A DNA stretch of 64,000 bases from Bordetella parapertussis. GTDB lineage: Bacteria > Pseudomonadota > Gammaproteobacteria > Burkholderiales > Burkholderiaceae_A. Below are positions 34,509-44,683 of the stretch, in pieces. Within the stretch, counting starts at the first letter, position 1, and every line of letters begins with the position of its first letter. A program made the translations under genes and the position numbers. The stretch is from NCBI GenBank assembly GCA_945862305.1, contig CAMAXF010000004.1:1-64000 (forward strand). The letters are read 5' to 3'. Under the pieces are notes generated by a model. That model was not told the origin of the DNA. It worked only from the letters and a program-made list of their open reading frames with translations, and searched no databases.

Positions 34509-34810
34509 GAGCCGCTGGGCCGACGCCGAAGGTGCCGCCAGACGAAGGCGGGGTAGGCCAGCACCAGAAAGAGCAAAAAGGTGATGGCATAGAAGTTCCA
34601 GGTCTGTGCGTGGACCCGACCGACCGCACCTTCGAGCGCAACGCCAATGAGCAGCATGAGCCCATAGCCCGCGAGCAGCTCCAGCAGCCGAAAGAAGAAT
34701 GGCTTGGGCCCGCGCACCAAGACGCCGAAGCGGCGCTCTGTGAGGAACGGCAGGCTGGCCAAGGCAAGGCCAATCATGAGCCAAAGAATGGCTGCAGCGT
34801 TAACGTTCAT
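34505..34810 (-). CDS. DUF2818 membrane protein
   Basis: 101 residues with three hydrophobic helices (AAAILWLMIGLALASLPFL, LLELLAGYGLMLLIGVALEG, FYAITFLLFLVLAYPAFVW) and a basic end WRHLRRRPSG. It belongs to the DUF2818 family found directly behind nuoN in betaproteobacteria. It overlaps nuoN by 4 bases and the Nudix gene by 4 bases, so it is translated with the complex I operon. A role in complex I assembly is possible but unproven. Confidence 0.88.
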   Translation of the reverse strand: MNVNAAAILWLMIGLALASLPFLTERRFGVLVRGPKPFFFRLLELLAGYGLMLLIGVALEGAVGRVHAQTWNFYAITFLLFLVLAYPAFVWRHLRRRPSGS

Positions 34811-36285
34811 GTTCCGAGAGACACCCGTATGGCCTGAACACACCAGGCCATGAGCGGGCCTGGCAACACACCCAGCAGCAGCACAGCAATGCCGTTGGCC
34901 GAAAGCAGCGAACGCTGCACCTGGCAGATGCTGGGCTCCGGATGCTCACGCACCGGCTCATCAAAGAACATCACCTTGACAATCCGCAGGTAAAAGAAGG
35001 CGCCAATGAGAGAGGCCATCACGGCGTAGACAGCCAACCCGACGTAGCCCGCCATCACGGCGGATTCAAGCACCGCAAGCTTGGCGTAGAACCCCACCGT
35101 GGGCGGAATGCCTGCCAGGGAGAACACGACGATGAGCATGATCCAGGCGAGGTCTGGGCGTGTCTTGGCGAGCCCCTTGAAGTCGTCCAAGGTATCGAAC
35201 TCAAAGCCCTTAGAAGACGCGAGGAGGATCACACCAAAACTCCCCAGCGTGGTGAGCGCATAAGTGACCACATAGAACATCGAGGCGCCGTAGGCGTTCA
35301 CGGCGCCATCGGTCCGCTCGCCCAGCACGCCCGAGGCAATCGCCAGCAGCATGAAGCCCATGTGGGCAATCGTGGAGTAGGCCAGAATGCGCTTGAGGTT
35401 GGTCTGTACAAGCGCCACCAGGTTGCCCACCAGCAGCGAGAGCACACAAAGCACGAGCAGCATCTGCTGCCAATCCACCGCCACACCGATCAGGCCAGAG
35501 ACCAGCAGACGAATGGTGATGGCGAAGGCCGCAAACTTGGGGGCCGCGCCAATGAGCAGGGCTGTCGCCGTGGGGGCGCCCTGATAGACATCGGGCACCC
35601 ACATGTGGAAGGGCACCACACCCAGCTTGAAGGCAAGCCCAGCCACCAGAAACACGGTGCCAAACACCATCACGAGCCGGTCGGCCGAGCCGGCCGCAAG
35701 CTTGTCTTGGATGGTGGTGATCTCGAGGCTGCCGGTTGCGCCGTAGATCATGGACATGCCATAGAGCAAGAAGCCCGAGGCCAAGGCCCCAAGCACGAAG
35801 TACTTCATGGCCGCCTCGGTCGACAAGGCACTGTCGCGACGCAGTGCCACCGCCGCATAGAGCGACAAGGACAGCAACTCCACACCCATGTAAATGGTGA
35901 GGAGGTGATTGGCCGAGATCATGACAAAGCCCCCAAGAAGGGCAAAGAGCGCGAAGAGGTGGAACTCACCACTGCCCATCGCCTGGTCGGCCAGGGTTCG
36001 TCGCGCGTAGATGAGGGTGACGGCCGTGGCAAGTGCAGCACCCGCCTTCAGGAATGCACCCATCGGGTCGACCACTACAAGGCCGTTCATGCCCACCGTG
36101 GGTGTGAGACTGCCGATCTCAACGGCCTGCCAGGCAGCCAGCACCAAGAGGCCCAGCACACTGGTGATGTGCACCGCCTGCTCACGGCGTTTCGAGAAGA
36201 GGTCGAGCAGCATGACCAACGAGAGCAACAGCAGCAGTGCAATCTCGACAGCAATGGTGGAGAAATTCAGCGCGGCCGCAGTCAT
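34807..36285 (-). CDS. nuoN: NADH-quinone oxidoreductase subunit N
   Basis: 492-residue membrane subunit, about 14 helices, one of three antiporter-like proton channels of complex I. It contains the conserved lysine region FKLGVVPFHMWVPDVYQGAP and the segment LKRILAYSTIAHMGFMLLAI. Its ATG overlaps the nuoM stop by 4 bases. It is the last canonical nuo gene, followed by DUF2818 with a 4-base overlap. Confidence 0.97.
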   Translation of the reverse strand: MTAAALNFSTIAVEIALLLLLSLVMLLDLFSKRREQAVHITSVLGLLVLAAWQAVEIGSLTPTVGMNGLVVVDPMGAFLKAGAALATAVTLIYARRTLADQAMGSGEFHLFALFALLGGFVMISANHLLTIYMGVELLSLSLYAAVALRRDSALSTEAAMKYFVLGALASGFLLYGMSMIYGATGSLEITTIQDKLAAGSADRLVMVFGTVFLVAGLAFKLGVVPFHMWVPDVYQGAPTATALLIGAAPKFAAFAITIRLLVSGLIGVAVDWQQMLLVLCVLSLLVGNLVALVQTNLKRILAYSTIAHMGFMLLAIASGVLGERTDGAVNAYGASMFYVVTYALTTLGSFGVILLASSKGFEFDTLDDFKGLAKTRPDLAWIMLIVVFSLAGIPPTVGFYAKLAVLESAVMAGYVGLAVYAVMASLIGAFFYLRIVKVMFFDEPVREHPEPSICQVQRSLLSANGIAVLLLGVLPGPLMAWCVQAIRVSLGT

Positions 36286-37814
36286 GGCGTGACCCCCACA
36301 GGAAGCTTGGAAACCGCCACGTGGGCCAGAAGTGCCTCCACCGAGGTGGTCATGCGGTCGGTAAACGGCGCGGGCCAGACACCCATGAGCAGCACCAAGA
36401 AGGCCATGGCCATGAGCATTCCGAACTCTCGCCCATTGACATCCTTCAGGGCATCAACGTGGTCGTTGGCCACCTCACCAAAGATCACCCGCTTGATCAT
36501 CCAGAGCGTGTAGGCGGCACCAAGAATGAGGGCGGTTGCGGCCAGAAGCCCAACCCAGAAGTCGAACTGAACCGCCGCGAGGATCACCATGAACTCGCCA
36601 ATGAAGCCACTGGTGGCGGGCAAACCGGCATTGGCCATGCCGAAGAAGACAAAGAGGGCTGCGAATTTGGGCATTCGATTGATGACACCGCCGTAGTCGG
36701 CAATCTGCCGGGTGTGCATCCGGTCGTAGAGCACCCCAATGCATAAAAACATGGCCCCCGAGACAAACCCATGCGACACCATCTGAACAATGCCACCCAC
36801 CACACCAAGCGAGGAAAAGATGAAGAAGCCAAGGGTGACAAAGCCCATGTGGGCAATGGATGAATAGGCCACCAGCTTCTTCATGTCCTCCTGAACCAGG
36901 CCCACCAGCCCGATGTACACCACCGCCACCAGCGAGAGGGTGATCATGAGGCCTGCGAGTTCGTGGGAGGCATCCGGTGCGATGGGCAGGGAGAAGCGCA
37001 AGAAACCGTAAGCCCCAAGCTTGAGCATGATGGCGGCCAGCACCACAGAGCCTCCGGTGGGCGCCTCGACGTGGGCGTCTGGCAGCCATGTATGAACCGG
37101 CCACATGGGCACCTTCACCGCAAAGGCAATGAGGAATGCCGAGAAAATGGCGATCTGGGTGTGCAGGTCAAGTGGCAGCTGATGCCAGGCAGGAATCTCG
37201 AAGCTACCGCTTTGACTGTAGAGGTAGATGATGGCCACCAGTGTGAGCAGAGAGCCCAGCAGCGTATAGAGAAAAAACTTGAAGGCCGCATAGACCCGAC
37301 GCGGCCCGCCCCACATGCCGATGATGAGGTACATCGGGATGAGTGTGGCCTCAAAAAAGATGTAGAAAAGGATGCCATCGAGGGCAGCAAACACGCCGAT
37401 CATCAGCCCCGACAGCATGAGGAATGCGCCCATGTACTGGGCGATGCGGTCCTCGATGACCTCCCAGGCGGCCACCACTACAAAAATGGTGATCAGCGCG
37501 GTGAGAGGGATGAACCAGAGCGAGATGCCGTCGATGCCCAGGAAATACTGAATGTTGAATCGAGCGATCCAGCCCGTCTGCTCCACAAACTGAAAGCCCT
37601 TCTGTGAGAGGTCGAAGCCGGCAATCAGGGGTAGCGTCACCAGAAAGCCAATCACAGAAGCCGCCAAGGCCACCCGGCGCACGAGAAGTTGCCCCGCTTG
37701 ATGAACCTCTTTCTTGCCCAGATAGAGAATCGCAAGCCCCGCAAGAATCGGAAACCAGATCGAGATGGAGAGCCAGGGCAGGCCGGCGGAGGTCATCGTT
37801 TGCATGGTGTTCAT
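36282..37814 (-). CDS. nuoM: NADH-quinone oxidoreductase subunit M
   Basis: 510-residue antiporter-like proton-pumping subunit with about 14 helices. Key segments: GIDGISLWFIPLTALI, FFEATLIPMYLIIGMWG with the membrane glutamate, KVPMWPVHTWLPDAHVEAPT with the lysine and histidine, and MKKLVAYSSIAHMGFVTLG. The ATG at 37814 shares 4 bases with the nuoL stop; the in-frame start at 37856 lies within nuoL and is rejected. Confidence 0.97.
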   Translation of the reverse strand: MNTMQTMTSAGLPWLSISIWFPILAGLAILYLGKKEVHQAGQLLVRRVALAASVIGFLVTLPLIAGFDLSQKGFQFVEQTGWIARFNIQYFLGIDGISLWFIPLTALITIFVVVAAWEVIEDRIAQYMGAFLMLSGLMIGVFAALDGILFYIFFEATLIPMYLIIGMWGGPRRVYAAFKFFLYTLLGSLLTLVAIIYLYSQSGSFEIPAWHQLPLDLHTQIAIFSAFLIAFAVKVPMWPVHTWLPDAHVEAPTGGSVVLAAIMLKLGAYGFLRFSLPIAPDASHELAGLMITLSLVAVVYIGLVGLVQEDMKKLVAYSSIAHMGFVTLGFFIFSSLGVVGGIVQMVSHGFVSGAMFLCIGVLYDRMHTRQIADYGGVINRMPKFAALFVFFGMANAGLPATSGFIGEFMVILAAVQFDFWVGLLAATALILGAAYTLWMIKRVIFGEVANDHVDALKDVNGREFGMLMAMAFLVLLMGVWPAPFTDRMTTSVEALLAHVAVSKLPVGVTP

Positions 37815-39808
37815 TTGGGCATGGTCACGGGGCCCACCGACAGGGGTGCGAACCACCAGAGCAGCAAGGCCACGCCGAGGATCATCGCGATGGCGTAGTG
37901 ATAGAGAAAGCCCGTCTGGCCGAGCCGCAGAATGGAAGCAAAGACCGCCACCAGGCGCGCCGAGCCGTTGACAAAGAAGCCATCGATGATGCCCTGATCT
38001 GCGCGACGCCAGAGACCAGTGCCGATTCCGTGTGCACCGCCAGCAAAAACACGCTGGTTAAAGGCATCCATGAAGTACTTCTCCTCGAGGAGGCGATGAA
38101 ACCAGCCAAACTGCCGTGCGATGCTGGCCGGCACGGCCGGTAGCCAGAGATAGAACACGGCGGCCAAGGCCACTCCCGACACGGCGAGCCAGAACGGCCA
38201 GGTCTCTACAGAATGCAAGGCCAGCGCAGTGGCCGACTTGAAGTGGGCGCCAAGGGTTGCCATGGCGGGATGCGATGGGTCGACCACGATCACGCCATTG
38301 AAGAAGTCGCCCACCAGGAAGGTCTCGATGAGCAAGTGCCCCGCCAACACGGAAGGCACTGCAAGCGCGATGAGTGGCAAGGTCACCACCCACGGTGATT
38401 CATGTGGCTCACCGCCATGGCCATGGTGATCATGCCCGTGGCCTGCATCGGCCCAGCGGGGCCGCCCGTGAAACACCAAGAAGAACATGCGGAAGCTGTA
38501 GAAGGCCGTGACAAAGACGCCCATCAGCAGCATGACGTAGATCACCGGTGCCGCAATGAGGTTCGATGCCCTCACCGCCTCGATGATCATGTCCTTCGAG
38601 TAGAAGCCCGCAAAGAACGGCGCACCGATGAGCGCAAGGGAGCCCAGCAATGACACCACATAGGTGATGGGCATCTTCCTCCACAGCCCCCCCATGCGAC
38701 GCATGTCCTGCTCGTGGTGCATGCCGATAATCACCGAGCCGGCCGCCAGGAACAGCAGGGCCTTGAAGAATGCATGGGTGAGCAAGTGAAAGACCGCAAC
38801 GGAGTACGCCGAAGCGCCCAGGGCCACCGTCATGTATCCCAACTGAGAGAGCGTGGAGTACGCAACGACCCGCTTGATGTCGCTCTGAACAATGCCCAGA
38901 AAGCCCATGAAGAGGGCTGTGATGCCGCCGATGATGATCACGAACGAGAGTGCGATGTCGGAGAACTCAAAGAGCGGAGACATGCGGGCCACCATGAAGA
39001 TGCCAGCGGTGACCATGGTGGCCGCGTGGATGAGCGCGGAAATGGGCGTTGGGCCCTCCATGGAGTCTGGAAGCCAGACATGCAAGGGGAACTGGGCCGA
39101 CTTGCCCATGGCGCCGATGAAGAGACAGATGCAGGCCACGGCCAAGAGCGGCCAAACCTCGCCTGGGATGAGCTCGATGGTCTCGCCGGCCATGGCACTG
39201 GCTGCGGCAAATGCCTCGGTGTAGCCGAGGCTGCCCGTGTAGGCCACCACAAGCCCGATGCCGAGGATGAATCCAAAGTCGCCCACACGATTGACCAGAA
39301 AGGCCTTCATGTTGGCGAAGATGGCCGTGGGCTTCTTGTACCAAAAACCGATGAGCAGATACGACACCAGGCCCACCGCCTCCCAGCCAAAGAAGAGCTG
39401 GAGGAAATTGTTGCTCATGACCAGCATGAGCATGCTGAACGTGAATAAGGAGATGTAGCTAAAAAACCGCTGATAGCCGTCGTCATCTTCCATGTAGCCA
39501 ATGGTGTAGATGTGGACCATCAGCGAGACCGATGTGACCACCACCATCATGGTGGCGGTGAGGCTGTCGATGAGAAAGCCAATCTCCATCTTGAGGCTGC
39601 CCACCGTGGCCCAGGTGTAGACCGCGCCATTGAAAGTGTTGCCCGCGACGACATCCTGCAACACCACCAGCGAGGCCACCAAAGAGATGGCCACACCCAG
39701 AATGGTAATTCGATGGCTGTTCACACGGCCCAGGGCCTTGCCAAAGAAGCCCGCCAGAATGGCGCCCACGAGCGGAGACAGTGCAGCAATGAGGTAGACA
39801 GACATCAT
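37811..39808 (-). CDS. nuoL: NADH-quinone oxidoreductase subunit L
   Basis: 665-residue distal proton-pumping subunit of complex I. About 16 helices, including the long lateral helix near the C-terminus that couples the pumps. Conserved motifs: FFGWEAVGLVSYLLIGFWY with the membrane glutamate, KSAQFPLHVWLPDSMEGPTP and IKRVVAYSTLSQLGYMTVAL. A histidine-rich loop (DAGHGHDHHGHGGEPHE) near residue 465 is a lineage-specific insertion between helices and could bind metal. It starts 3 bases after nuoK. Confidence 0.97.
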   Translation of the reverse strand: MMSVYLIAALSPLVGAILAGFFGKALGRVNSHRITILGVAISLVASLVVLQDVVAGNTFNGAVYTWATVGSLKMEIGFLIDSLTATMMVVVTSVSLMVHIYTIGYMEDDDGYQRFFSYISLFTFSMLMLVMSNNFLQLFFGWEAVGLVSYLLIGFWYKKPTAIFANMKAFLVNRVGDFGFILGIGLVVAYTGSLGYTEAFAAASAMAGETIELIPGEVWPLLAVACICLFIGAMGKSAQFPLHVWLPDSMEGPTPISALIHAATMVTAGIFMVARMSPLFEFSDIALSFVIIIGGITALFMGFLGIVQSDIKRVVAYSTLSQLGYMTVALGASAYSVAVFHLLTHAFFKALLFLAAGSVIIGMHHEQDMRRMGGLWRKMPITYVVSLLGSLALIGAPFFAGFYSKDMIIEAVRASNLIAAPVIYVMLLMGVFVTAFYSFRMFFLVFHGRPRWADAGHGHDHHGHGGEPHESPWVVTLPLIALAVPSVLAGHLLIETFLVGDFFNGVIVVDPSHPAMATLGAHFKSATALALHSVETWPFWLAVSGVALAAVFYLWLPAVPASIARQFGWFHRLLEEKYFMDAFNQRVFAGGAHGIGTGLWRRADQGIIDGFFVNGSARLVAVFASILRLGQTGFLYHYAIAMILGVALLLWWFAPLSVGPVTMPK

Positions 39809-39811
39809 GGT

Positions 39812-40117
39812 CTAACCCCTCAGCCCATCGAGCTGCTCCACCTCGACCGTCTTCAGGTTCCTAAAGAGCACCACCAGGATGGCCAGGCCAATCGCAGACT
39901 CGGCCGCCGCCACCGTCAGAATGAAGAACACAAAGACCTGGCCCGCAAGATCGCCAAGGTAGTGAGAGAAGGCAATGAAATTGAGGTTAACTGCTAACAG
40001 CATGAGCTCGATGGCCATGAGCAGGACAATCAAATTCTTGCGATTCATGAAAATGCCAATCACGCTCAGGGCAAACAGAATGGCGCCAAGAATGAGGTAG
40101 TGGGCCAGCGTGATCAC
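39812..40117 (-). CDS. nuoK: NADH-quinone oxidoreductase subunit K
   Basis: 101 residues, three membrane helices, the normal NuoK size. The helices contain the conserved glutamates in [19 protein letters not shown] and [19 protein letters not shown], part of the proton path between the Q site and the antiporter subunits. The start overlaps the nuoJ stop by 4 bases. Confidence 0.97.
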   Translation of the reverse strand: MITLAHYLILGAILFALSVIGIFMNRKNLIVLLMAIELMLLAVNLNFIAFSHYLGDLAGQVFVFFILTVAAAESAIGLAILVVLFRNLKTVEVEQLDGLRG

Positions 40118-40713
40118 TGTGGCCTCCCGTCTTTGAACTGAACCATCCGCAGGCGGTCTTGAGCGCGAACCTTGACCTGCTCGCCCGGGTCTTGATGCCG
40201 ACTGTCTTTGCGTCGGCGCAGTGTCAGGGCAATGGCCGCCACGATTGCAACGAGCAGCACCACCGCGGCAATCTGGAAGGCAAAGAAATAATCGGTGTAG
40301 AGGATCTTCCCGAGGGCCTTGGTGTTGCTGACCTCCGTGACCACGGGGGCTGCAGCCTCCGGCACCTGGAAGCTCCGAAAGAGAATTGCGCCCATTTCAA
40401 AGACGATGAGCAGCCCAACGGGCAGGGCCACTCGAAGGTTCGCCCAGAAGCCCTTGCGAATCTTGTCGAGGTCGAGGTCGACCATCATCACCACAAACAA
40501 AAAGAGCACCATCACGGCGCCGACATAGACCAGCACCAGTGTGATGGCCAGGAACTCGGCACGCAGCAGAAGCCAGAGGGCGGCCGCAGAGCAGAACGAC
40601 AGCACCAGGTACAGGGCGGCATGCACAGGGTTTCTTGCAGTAATGACCTTCACTGCAGCAAAGACCAGGATGGCTGCGAAGGCATAGAAGAAACCAGCGT
40701 TCGACTCATGCAT
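40114..40713 (-). CDS. nuoJ: NADH-quinone oxidoreductase subunit J
   Basis: 199 residues with five hydrophobic helices, followed by a charged cytoplasmic tail ([20 protein letters not shown]). The segment [20 protein letters not shown] and the pi-bulge helix [20 protein letters not shown] are the family signature. The tail ends with [13 protein letters not shown]. Start 11 bases after nuoI. Confidence 0.96.
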   Translation of the reverse strand: MHESNAGFFYAFAAILVFAAVKVITARNPVHAALYLVLSFCSAAALWLLLRAEFLAITLVLVYVGAVMVLFLFVVMMVDLDLDKIRKGFWANLRVALPVGLLIVFEMGAILFRSFQVPEAAAPVVTEVSNTKALGKILYTDYFFAFQIAAVVLLVAIVAAIALTLRRRKDSRHQDPGEQVKVRAQDRLRMVQFKDGRPQ

Positions 40714-40724
40714 GGTGCGGGGCC

Positions 40725-41213
40725 TTATCGAAAACGGGCATCAGCCTCACGCGCCTTTGCAATCTCTGGTTCATAACGGTCGCCCACGGCCAGCAGCATC
40801 TCTTTTGTGAAGTAGAGATCGCCCCGTTTCTCTCCGTGGTATTCATGGATGTTGGTCTCGACGATGGAGTCGACCGGGCAGCTCTCTTCGCAGAACCCAC
40901 AGAAGATGCACTTGGTGAGGTCGATGTCGTAGCGGGTGGTTCGGCGACTGCCATCGTCTCTGACCTCTGACTCAATGGTGATGGCCTTCGCGGGGCAGAC
41001 CGCCTCACAAAGCTTACAGGCAATGCAACGCTCCTCGCCGTTGGGGTACCGACGCAGTGCATGCAGGCCTCGAAACCGGGGAGACATGGGAGTCTTTTCC
41101 TCGGGATACTGAACAGTGATCTTGCGCGCGAAGAGATTCTTGAGCGTCACGCCCATGCCGGCCAGCATCTCCAGCAGCAGGAAGGACTTCAGGAAGTGGG
41201 TGATGGATGACAT
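40725..41213 (-). CDS. nuoI: NADH-quinone oxidoreductase subunit I
   Basis: 162-residue peripheral-arm subunit holding clusters N6a and N6b. Two 4Fe-4S motifs: [12 protein letters not shown] (about residue 58) and [12 protein letters not shown] (about 97). An N-terminal amphipathic helix anchors it at the membrane. It passes electrons from NuoG toward NuoB. It lies between nuoH and nuoJ in the canonical order. Confidence 0.98.
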   Translation of the reverse strand: MSSITHFLKSFLLLEMLAGMGVTLKNLFARKITVQYPEEKTPMSPRFRGLHALRRYPNGEERCIACKLCEAVCPAKAITIESEVRDDGSRRTTRYDIDLTKCIFCGFCEESCPVDSIVETNIHEYHGEKRGDLYFTKEMLLAVGDRYEPEIAKAREADARFR

Positions 41214-41228
41214 GTCAGCGCCTTCGGA

Positions 41229-42302
41229 CTAGCGAGCCCAAATGTTGAAAGGGGTCTGGATCCACACACCCACCACCACCAGCCAGACGAGCGTGACGGG
41301 GATGAAAATCTTCCAGCCCAGACGCATGATCTGGTCGTAGCGGTAGCGGGGGAACGAGGCGCGCATCCAAATGAACACGCTCACGACCAAGAATGTCTTT
41401 AAGCCCAGCCAGATCCATCCCGGAATGAAGGCCAGGGCCGCCACCGGTGCATCCCAGCCGCCCAGGAACATGAGGGCCGCCAGTGCAGATATGAGGATCA
41501 TGTTGGCATATTCAGCCAAGAAGAAGATGGCAAACGCCATGCCGGAGTACTCGACCATATGGCCCGCCACGATCTCCGACTCCCCCTCCACCACATCGAA
41601 GGGGTGGCGGTTCGTCTCGGCCACACCCGAGATGAAATACACCACGAAGATGGGCAGCAAGGGCAGCCAATTCCAGGAGAGGAAATTCAGGCCGGCCTCA
41701 TGGAAGGTGCCCTGCTGCTGGCCCTGCACGATGTCGATGAGGTTGAGGCTTCCGGACACCATGAGCACCACGACCAGCGCAAATCCGATGGCCAGCTCAT
41801 AGGACACCATCTGGGCCGATGCCCGCATGGCCGCAAGGAATGCGTACTTCGAATTCGAGGCCCAGCCGGCCAGAATGACGCCGTAGACCTCCATGGAGGT
41901 GATGGCCAGTAAGAGCAGAAGGCCAGCATTCACGTTGGCCAGTATGGTTTCGGGGCCAAACGGAATGACTGCCCAGGCGGCCAGGGCCGGCATGATGGTC
42001 ATGACAGGCGCGAGCAGATAGAGGCCTTTGTTGGCCTGTGCCGGCAGGATGATCTCTTTGGTGAGTAGCTTGAGTGCATCGGCGATGGGCTGCAGCAGGC
42101 CCAATGGGCCCACCCGGTTGGGTCCGAGCCGCACATGCATCCAACCAATGAGCTTGCGCTCCCAGAGCGTGAGGTAGGCCACCATGCCGAGAATGGGCAG
42201 CACAATCAGAGCGATCTTGATGAGGCTATAGACCACCGGCCAGGCAGGCCCAAGCAGGCTGCTGCCGAACTGAGAAAAAGACAGGATGGTGGACTCCAGC
42301 AT
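41229..42302 (-). CDS. nuoH: NADH-quinone oxidoreductase subunit H
   Basis: 357-residue membrane subunit forming the quinone entrance with NuoB and NuoD. Eight or nine helices. Signature segments: [20 protein letters not shown] at the first cytoplasmic loop, [20 protein letters not shown], and the acidic loop [20 protein letters not shown]. Its first base overlaps the last base of nuoG (TGATG), indicating coupled translation. Confidence 0.98.
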   Translation of the reverse strand: MLESTILSFSQFGSSLLGPAWPVVYSLIKIALIVLPILGMVAYLTLWERKLIGWMHVRLGPNRVGPLGLLQPIADALKLLTKEIILPAQANKGLYLLAPVMTIMPALAAWAVIPFGPETILANVNAGLLLLLAITSMEVYGVILAGWASNSKYAFLAAMRASAQMVSYELAIGFALVVVLMVSGSLNLIDIVQGQQQGTFHEAGLNFLSWNWLPLLPIFVVYFISGVAETNRHPFDVVEGESEIVAGHMVEYSGMAFAIFFLAEYANMILISALAALMFLGGWDAPVAALAFIPGWIWLGLKTFLVVSVFIWMRASFPRYRYDQIMRLGWKIFIPVTLVWLVVVGVWIQTPFNIWAR

Positions 42303-44665
42303 CAGGCCGCGCCCACCGCCACGCGCTGCTTGGCGATCGAGACATTTAAGTGTCCGCCGGTCATGTTGATGGCTTCAAGTCCCGGATGCCCGATAGGCAC
42401 ACGAACCACACCGCGGGCAAGGCTCGGGTCGGCCACGGGCAACAGCTGCACGCGATGGCCGCCTGTCTCGAGGTTGAGCAGCATGTCGGCACTCGCGCCA
42501 ATGGCCGCCATGTCTTCCGGATGCATGGCAACTCGGGGGGCTGCAGATGAGCGCGTCTCGAGCAATGGCGGCGACCGGCGCGCGATGGGATCGGCCATGT
42601 AGATGGACATCTCCCCAATCCGCTCAAAGCCGCCCTGCTCCCCAGCAGCCACTGCACGAGGCAGACCGGTGACGGAGAGGGTCGGGAGGTTCGGCAGGAT
42701 CTCACCGGGGCTTGCCACATTGAGAAGGCTTTGAAGGACTTCCTCTGAGGAGGACTGGTCAAAGCCCGGCACGTCGAGCAGGTTGCCCAGCACGCGAAGG
42801 ACCTTCCAGCCCGGACGGGTGGCCCCCTGCGGAGGCACCGCCGCTTGGAACGACTGCAGTCGGCCTTCAAGGTTGACAAAACTACCGGAGGTCTCGGTGT
42901 AGGGCGCGATGGGCAGCATCAGGCTTGCAACCGACTCCGCCGCGGAGCGGTAGGCGGTGAGTGCCACCACGCCAGAGATGTCTCGGGCGGCCTGCAGCGT
43001 TTGAACGGCCGCGGGTGCCATGGCGAGGTCGAGCGAGGGCTCCAGGTGCACGAGCAGGTAGGCTGCGTGTGTCTCATTGAATAGCGCTGCACCCCCTGGA
43101 CCACCGGACGTGGGCAGAGCACCTGCGATGTAGCCGCCAACGCCGTTAGCGCCCACCGGCAACACGCCAAACCTGCAGCCCAGCACCTGCGCAAGCGTCT
43201 GACACTTGTCGATGAGCAAGGAGGCCTGTGGATGGGCCAGCGCCGCGGCACCGAGAAAAATGGCTGCATGCTCGCCGCCGTTGGGCGCAGACCGCAGCGA
43301 TGCCACCAGCCGAGCAGCCGGTGATGCATCGGCATTCGCATTGGTGTTGGCTGCATGCAAGAGCTGATCGATCTCCGAGACCCAGGCCGATGGTGCAGCA
43401 ACCGTCTGACTCAACACGGGCATCAGCAATGGCTCGGCGTAGGCATGCAGCGTGTGCACGTGTGCACCCCGACGGGCCGCCTGGCGCAAACGTTGGGCCA
43501 AGAGCGGCAGCTCTGCACGGAGCTGTGAGCCCACCACCAGAACCCGTTCAAGGCCGTTGACTTCCTCGAGGCGCATTCCCAAGGTGGGCACGCCGGACAC
43601 GCGGGAGTCAAAGCCTGGCTCGACCAACTGCGGCCGGAAATCGACTGCATCGCTCTGCAGACCGCGTATCAGCCGCGCAAGCAGACCCAACTCCTCAACG
43701 GTTGACATGGGTGAGGCAAAGCCTCGAACCCGATTCACCCCGCGGCCAGACGCCTGCCGAAGCATCTTGGCCGCCTCGGAGAGCGCCTCCGACCAGTCGA
43801 TCTCATGCCACCGGCCATCTTCCGTGCGGCGCATGGGCACCGTTAGACGATCCTCAGACGTGAGGCCTTCGTATGAGAAGCGATCACGGTCGGAGATCCA
43901 GCACTCATTGACCGCCTCCTGCTCATAGGGCACCACGCGAAGCACCTTCGAACCCTTGGTCTGAAGGATGACATTGCTGCCGATGCTGTCGTGGGGGCTG
44001 ACCGAGCGGCGTCTGGCGAGCTCCCAGGTGCGCGCCTGGTAGCGGAAAGGCTTACTCGTGAGCGCGCCAACGGGGCAGACATCAATCATGTTGCCCGAGA
44101 GTTCGCTCTCGACGGCACTGCCCACAAAGCTCATGATCTCTGAGTGCTCGCCGCGACCCGCCATGCCGAGCTCCATGACGCCGGCAATCTCCTGGCCAAA
44201 GCGGACACAGCGCGTGCAATGAATGCAGCGGGACATTTCCTGGGCCGAGATGAGCGGACCCATGGGCTTGTGGAAGACCACTCGCTTGCCCTCGGTGTAA
44301 CGCGATGCGCTTGGGCCATAGCCCACGGCGAGGTCTTGCAACTGACACTCACCCCCTTGGTCACAGATGGGGCAGTCGAGTGGGTGGTTGATGAGCAGGA
44401 ACTCCATGACACCCTTTTGCGCCTGCTTGGCCCTCTCACTGGCTGTGAAGACCTTCATGCCCGCAGCCACGGGAGTGGCGCAGGCCGGCAGCGGCTTGGG
44501 TGCCTTCTCGACCTCGACCAGACACATGCGGCAATTGGCGGCGATCGACAGCTTCTTGTGATAACAGAAGTGTGGAACATAGAGACCGAGCTTCGTGGCG
44601 GCATCCATGACCATGCTGCCGGCCGCAACTTCCACCTTCTTGCCATCAATCTCGAGTTCAATCAT
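42302..44665 (-). CDS. nuoG: NADH-quinone oxidoreductase subunit G
   Basis: 787-residue large iron-sulfur subunit. N-terminal 2Fe-2S ferredoxin domain ([15 protein letters not shown]). The His-Cys3 N5 motif is seen in [18 protein letters not shown], and the 4Fe-4S pair in [12 protein letters not shown] with CPVGAL. A molybdopterin-oxidoreductase-like domain lacking the cofactor fills the C-terminal two thirds. It links the flavin subunit NuoF to NuoI. It begins 18 bases after nuoF. Confidence 0.97.
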   Translation of the reverse strand: MIELEIDGKKVEVAAGSMVMDAATKLGLYVPHFCYHKKLSIAANCRMCLVEVEKAPKPLPACATPVAAGMKVFTASERAKQAQKGVMEFLLINHPLDCPICDQGGECQLQDLAVGYGPSASRYTEGKRVVFHKPMGPLISAQEMSRCIHCTRCVRFGQEIAGVMELGMAGRGEHSEIMSFVGSAVESELSGNMIDVCPVGALTSKPFRYQARTWELARRRSVSPHDSIGSNVILQTKGSKVLRVVPYEQEAVNECWISDRDRFSYEGLTSEDRLTVPMRRTEDGRWHEIDWSEALSEAAKMLRQASGRGVNRVRGFASPMSTVEELGLLARLIRGLQSDAVDFRPQLVEPGFDSRVSGVPTLGMRLEEVNGLERVLVVGSQLRAELPLLAQRLRQAARRGAHVHTLHAYAEPLLMPVLSQTVAAPSAWVSEIDQLLHAANTNANADASPAARLVASLRSAPNGGEHAAIFLGAAALAHPQASLLIDKCQTLAQVLGCRFGVLPVGANGVGGYIAGALPTSGGPGGAALFNETHAAYLLVHLEPSLDLAMAPAAVQTLQAARDISGVVALTAYRSAAESVASLMLPIAPYTETSGSFVNLEGRLQSFQAAVPPQGATRPGWKVLRVLGNLLDVPGFDQSSSEEVLQSLLNVASPGEILPNLPTLSVTGLPRAVAAGEQGGFERIGEMSIYMADPIARRSPPLLETRSSAAPRVAMHPEDMAAIGASADMLLNLETGGHRVQLLPVADPSLARGVVRVPIGHPGLEAINMTGGHLNVSIAKQRVAVGAA

Positions 44666-44683
44666 GGGGTCTGGCCTTCAGCG

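Noticed and set aside
34942-36513. 523-codon plus-strand frame opposite nuoN
   Set aside because: Composition is His/Gln/Glu-rich as expected for the complement of membrane-protein codons; no ribosome site or domain.
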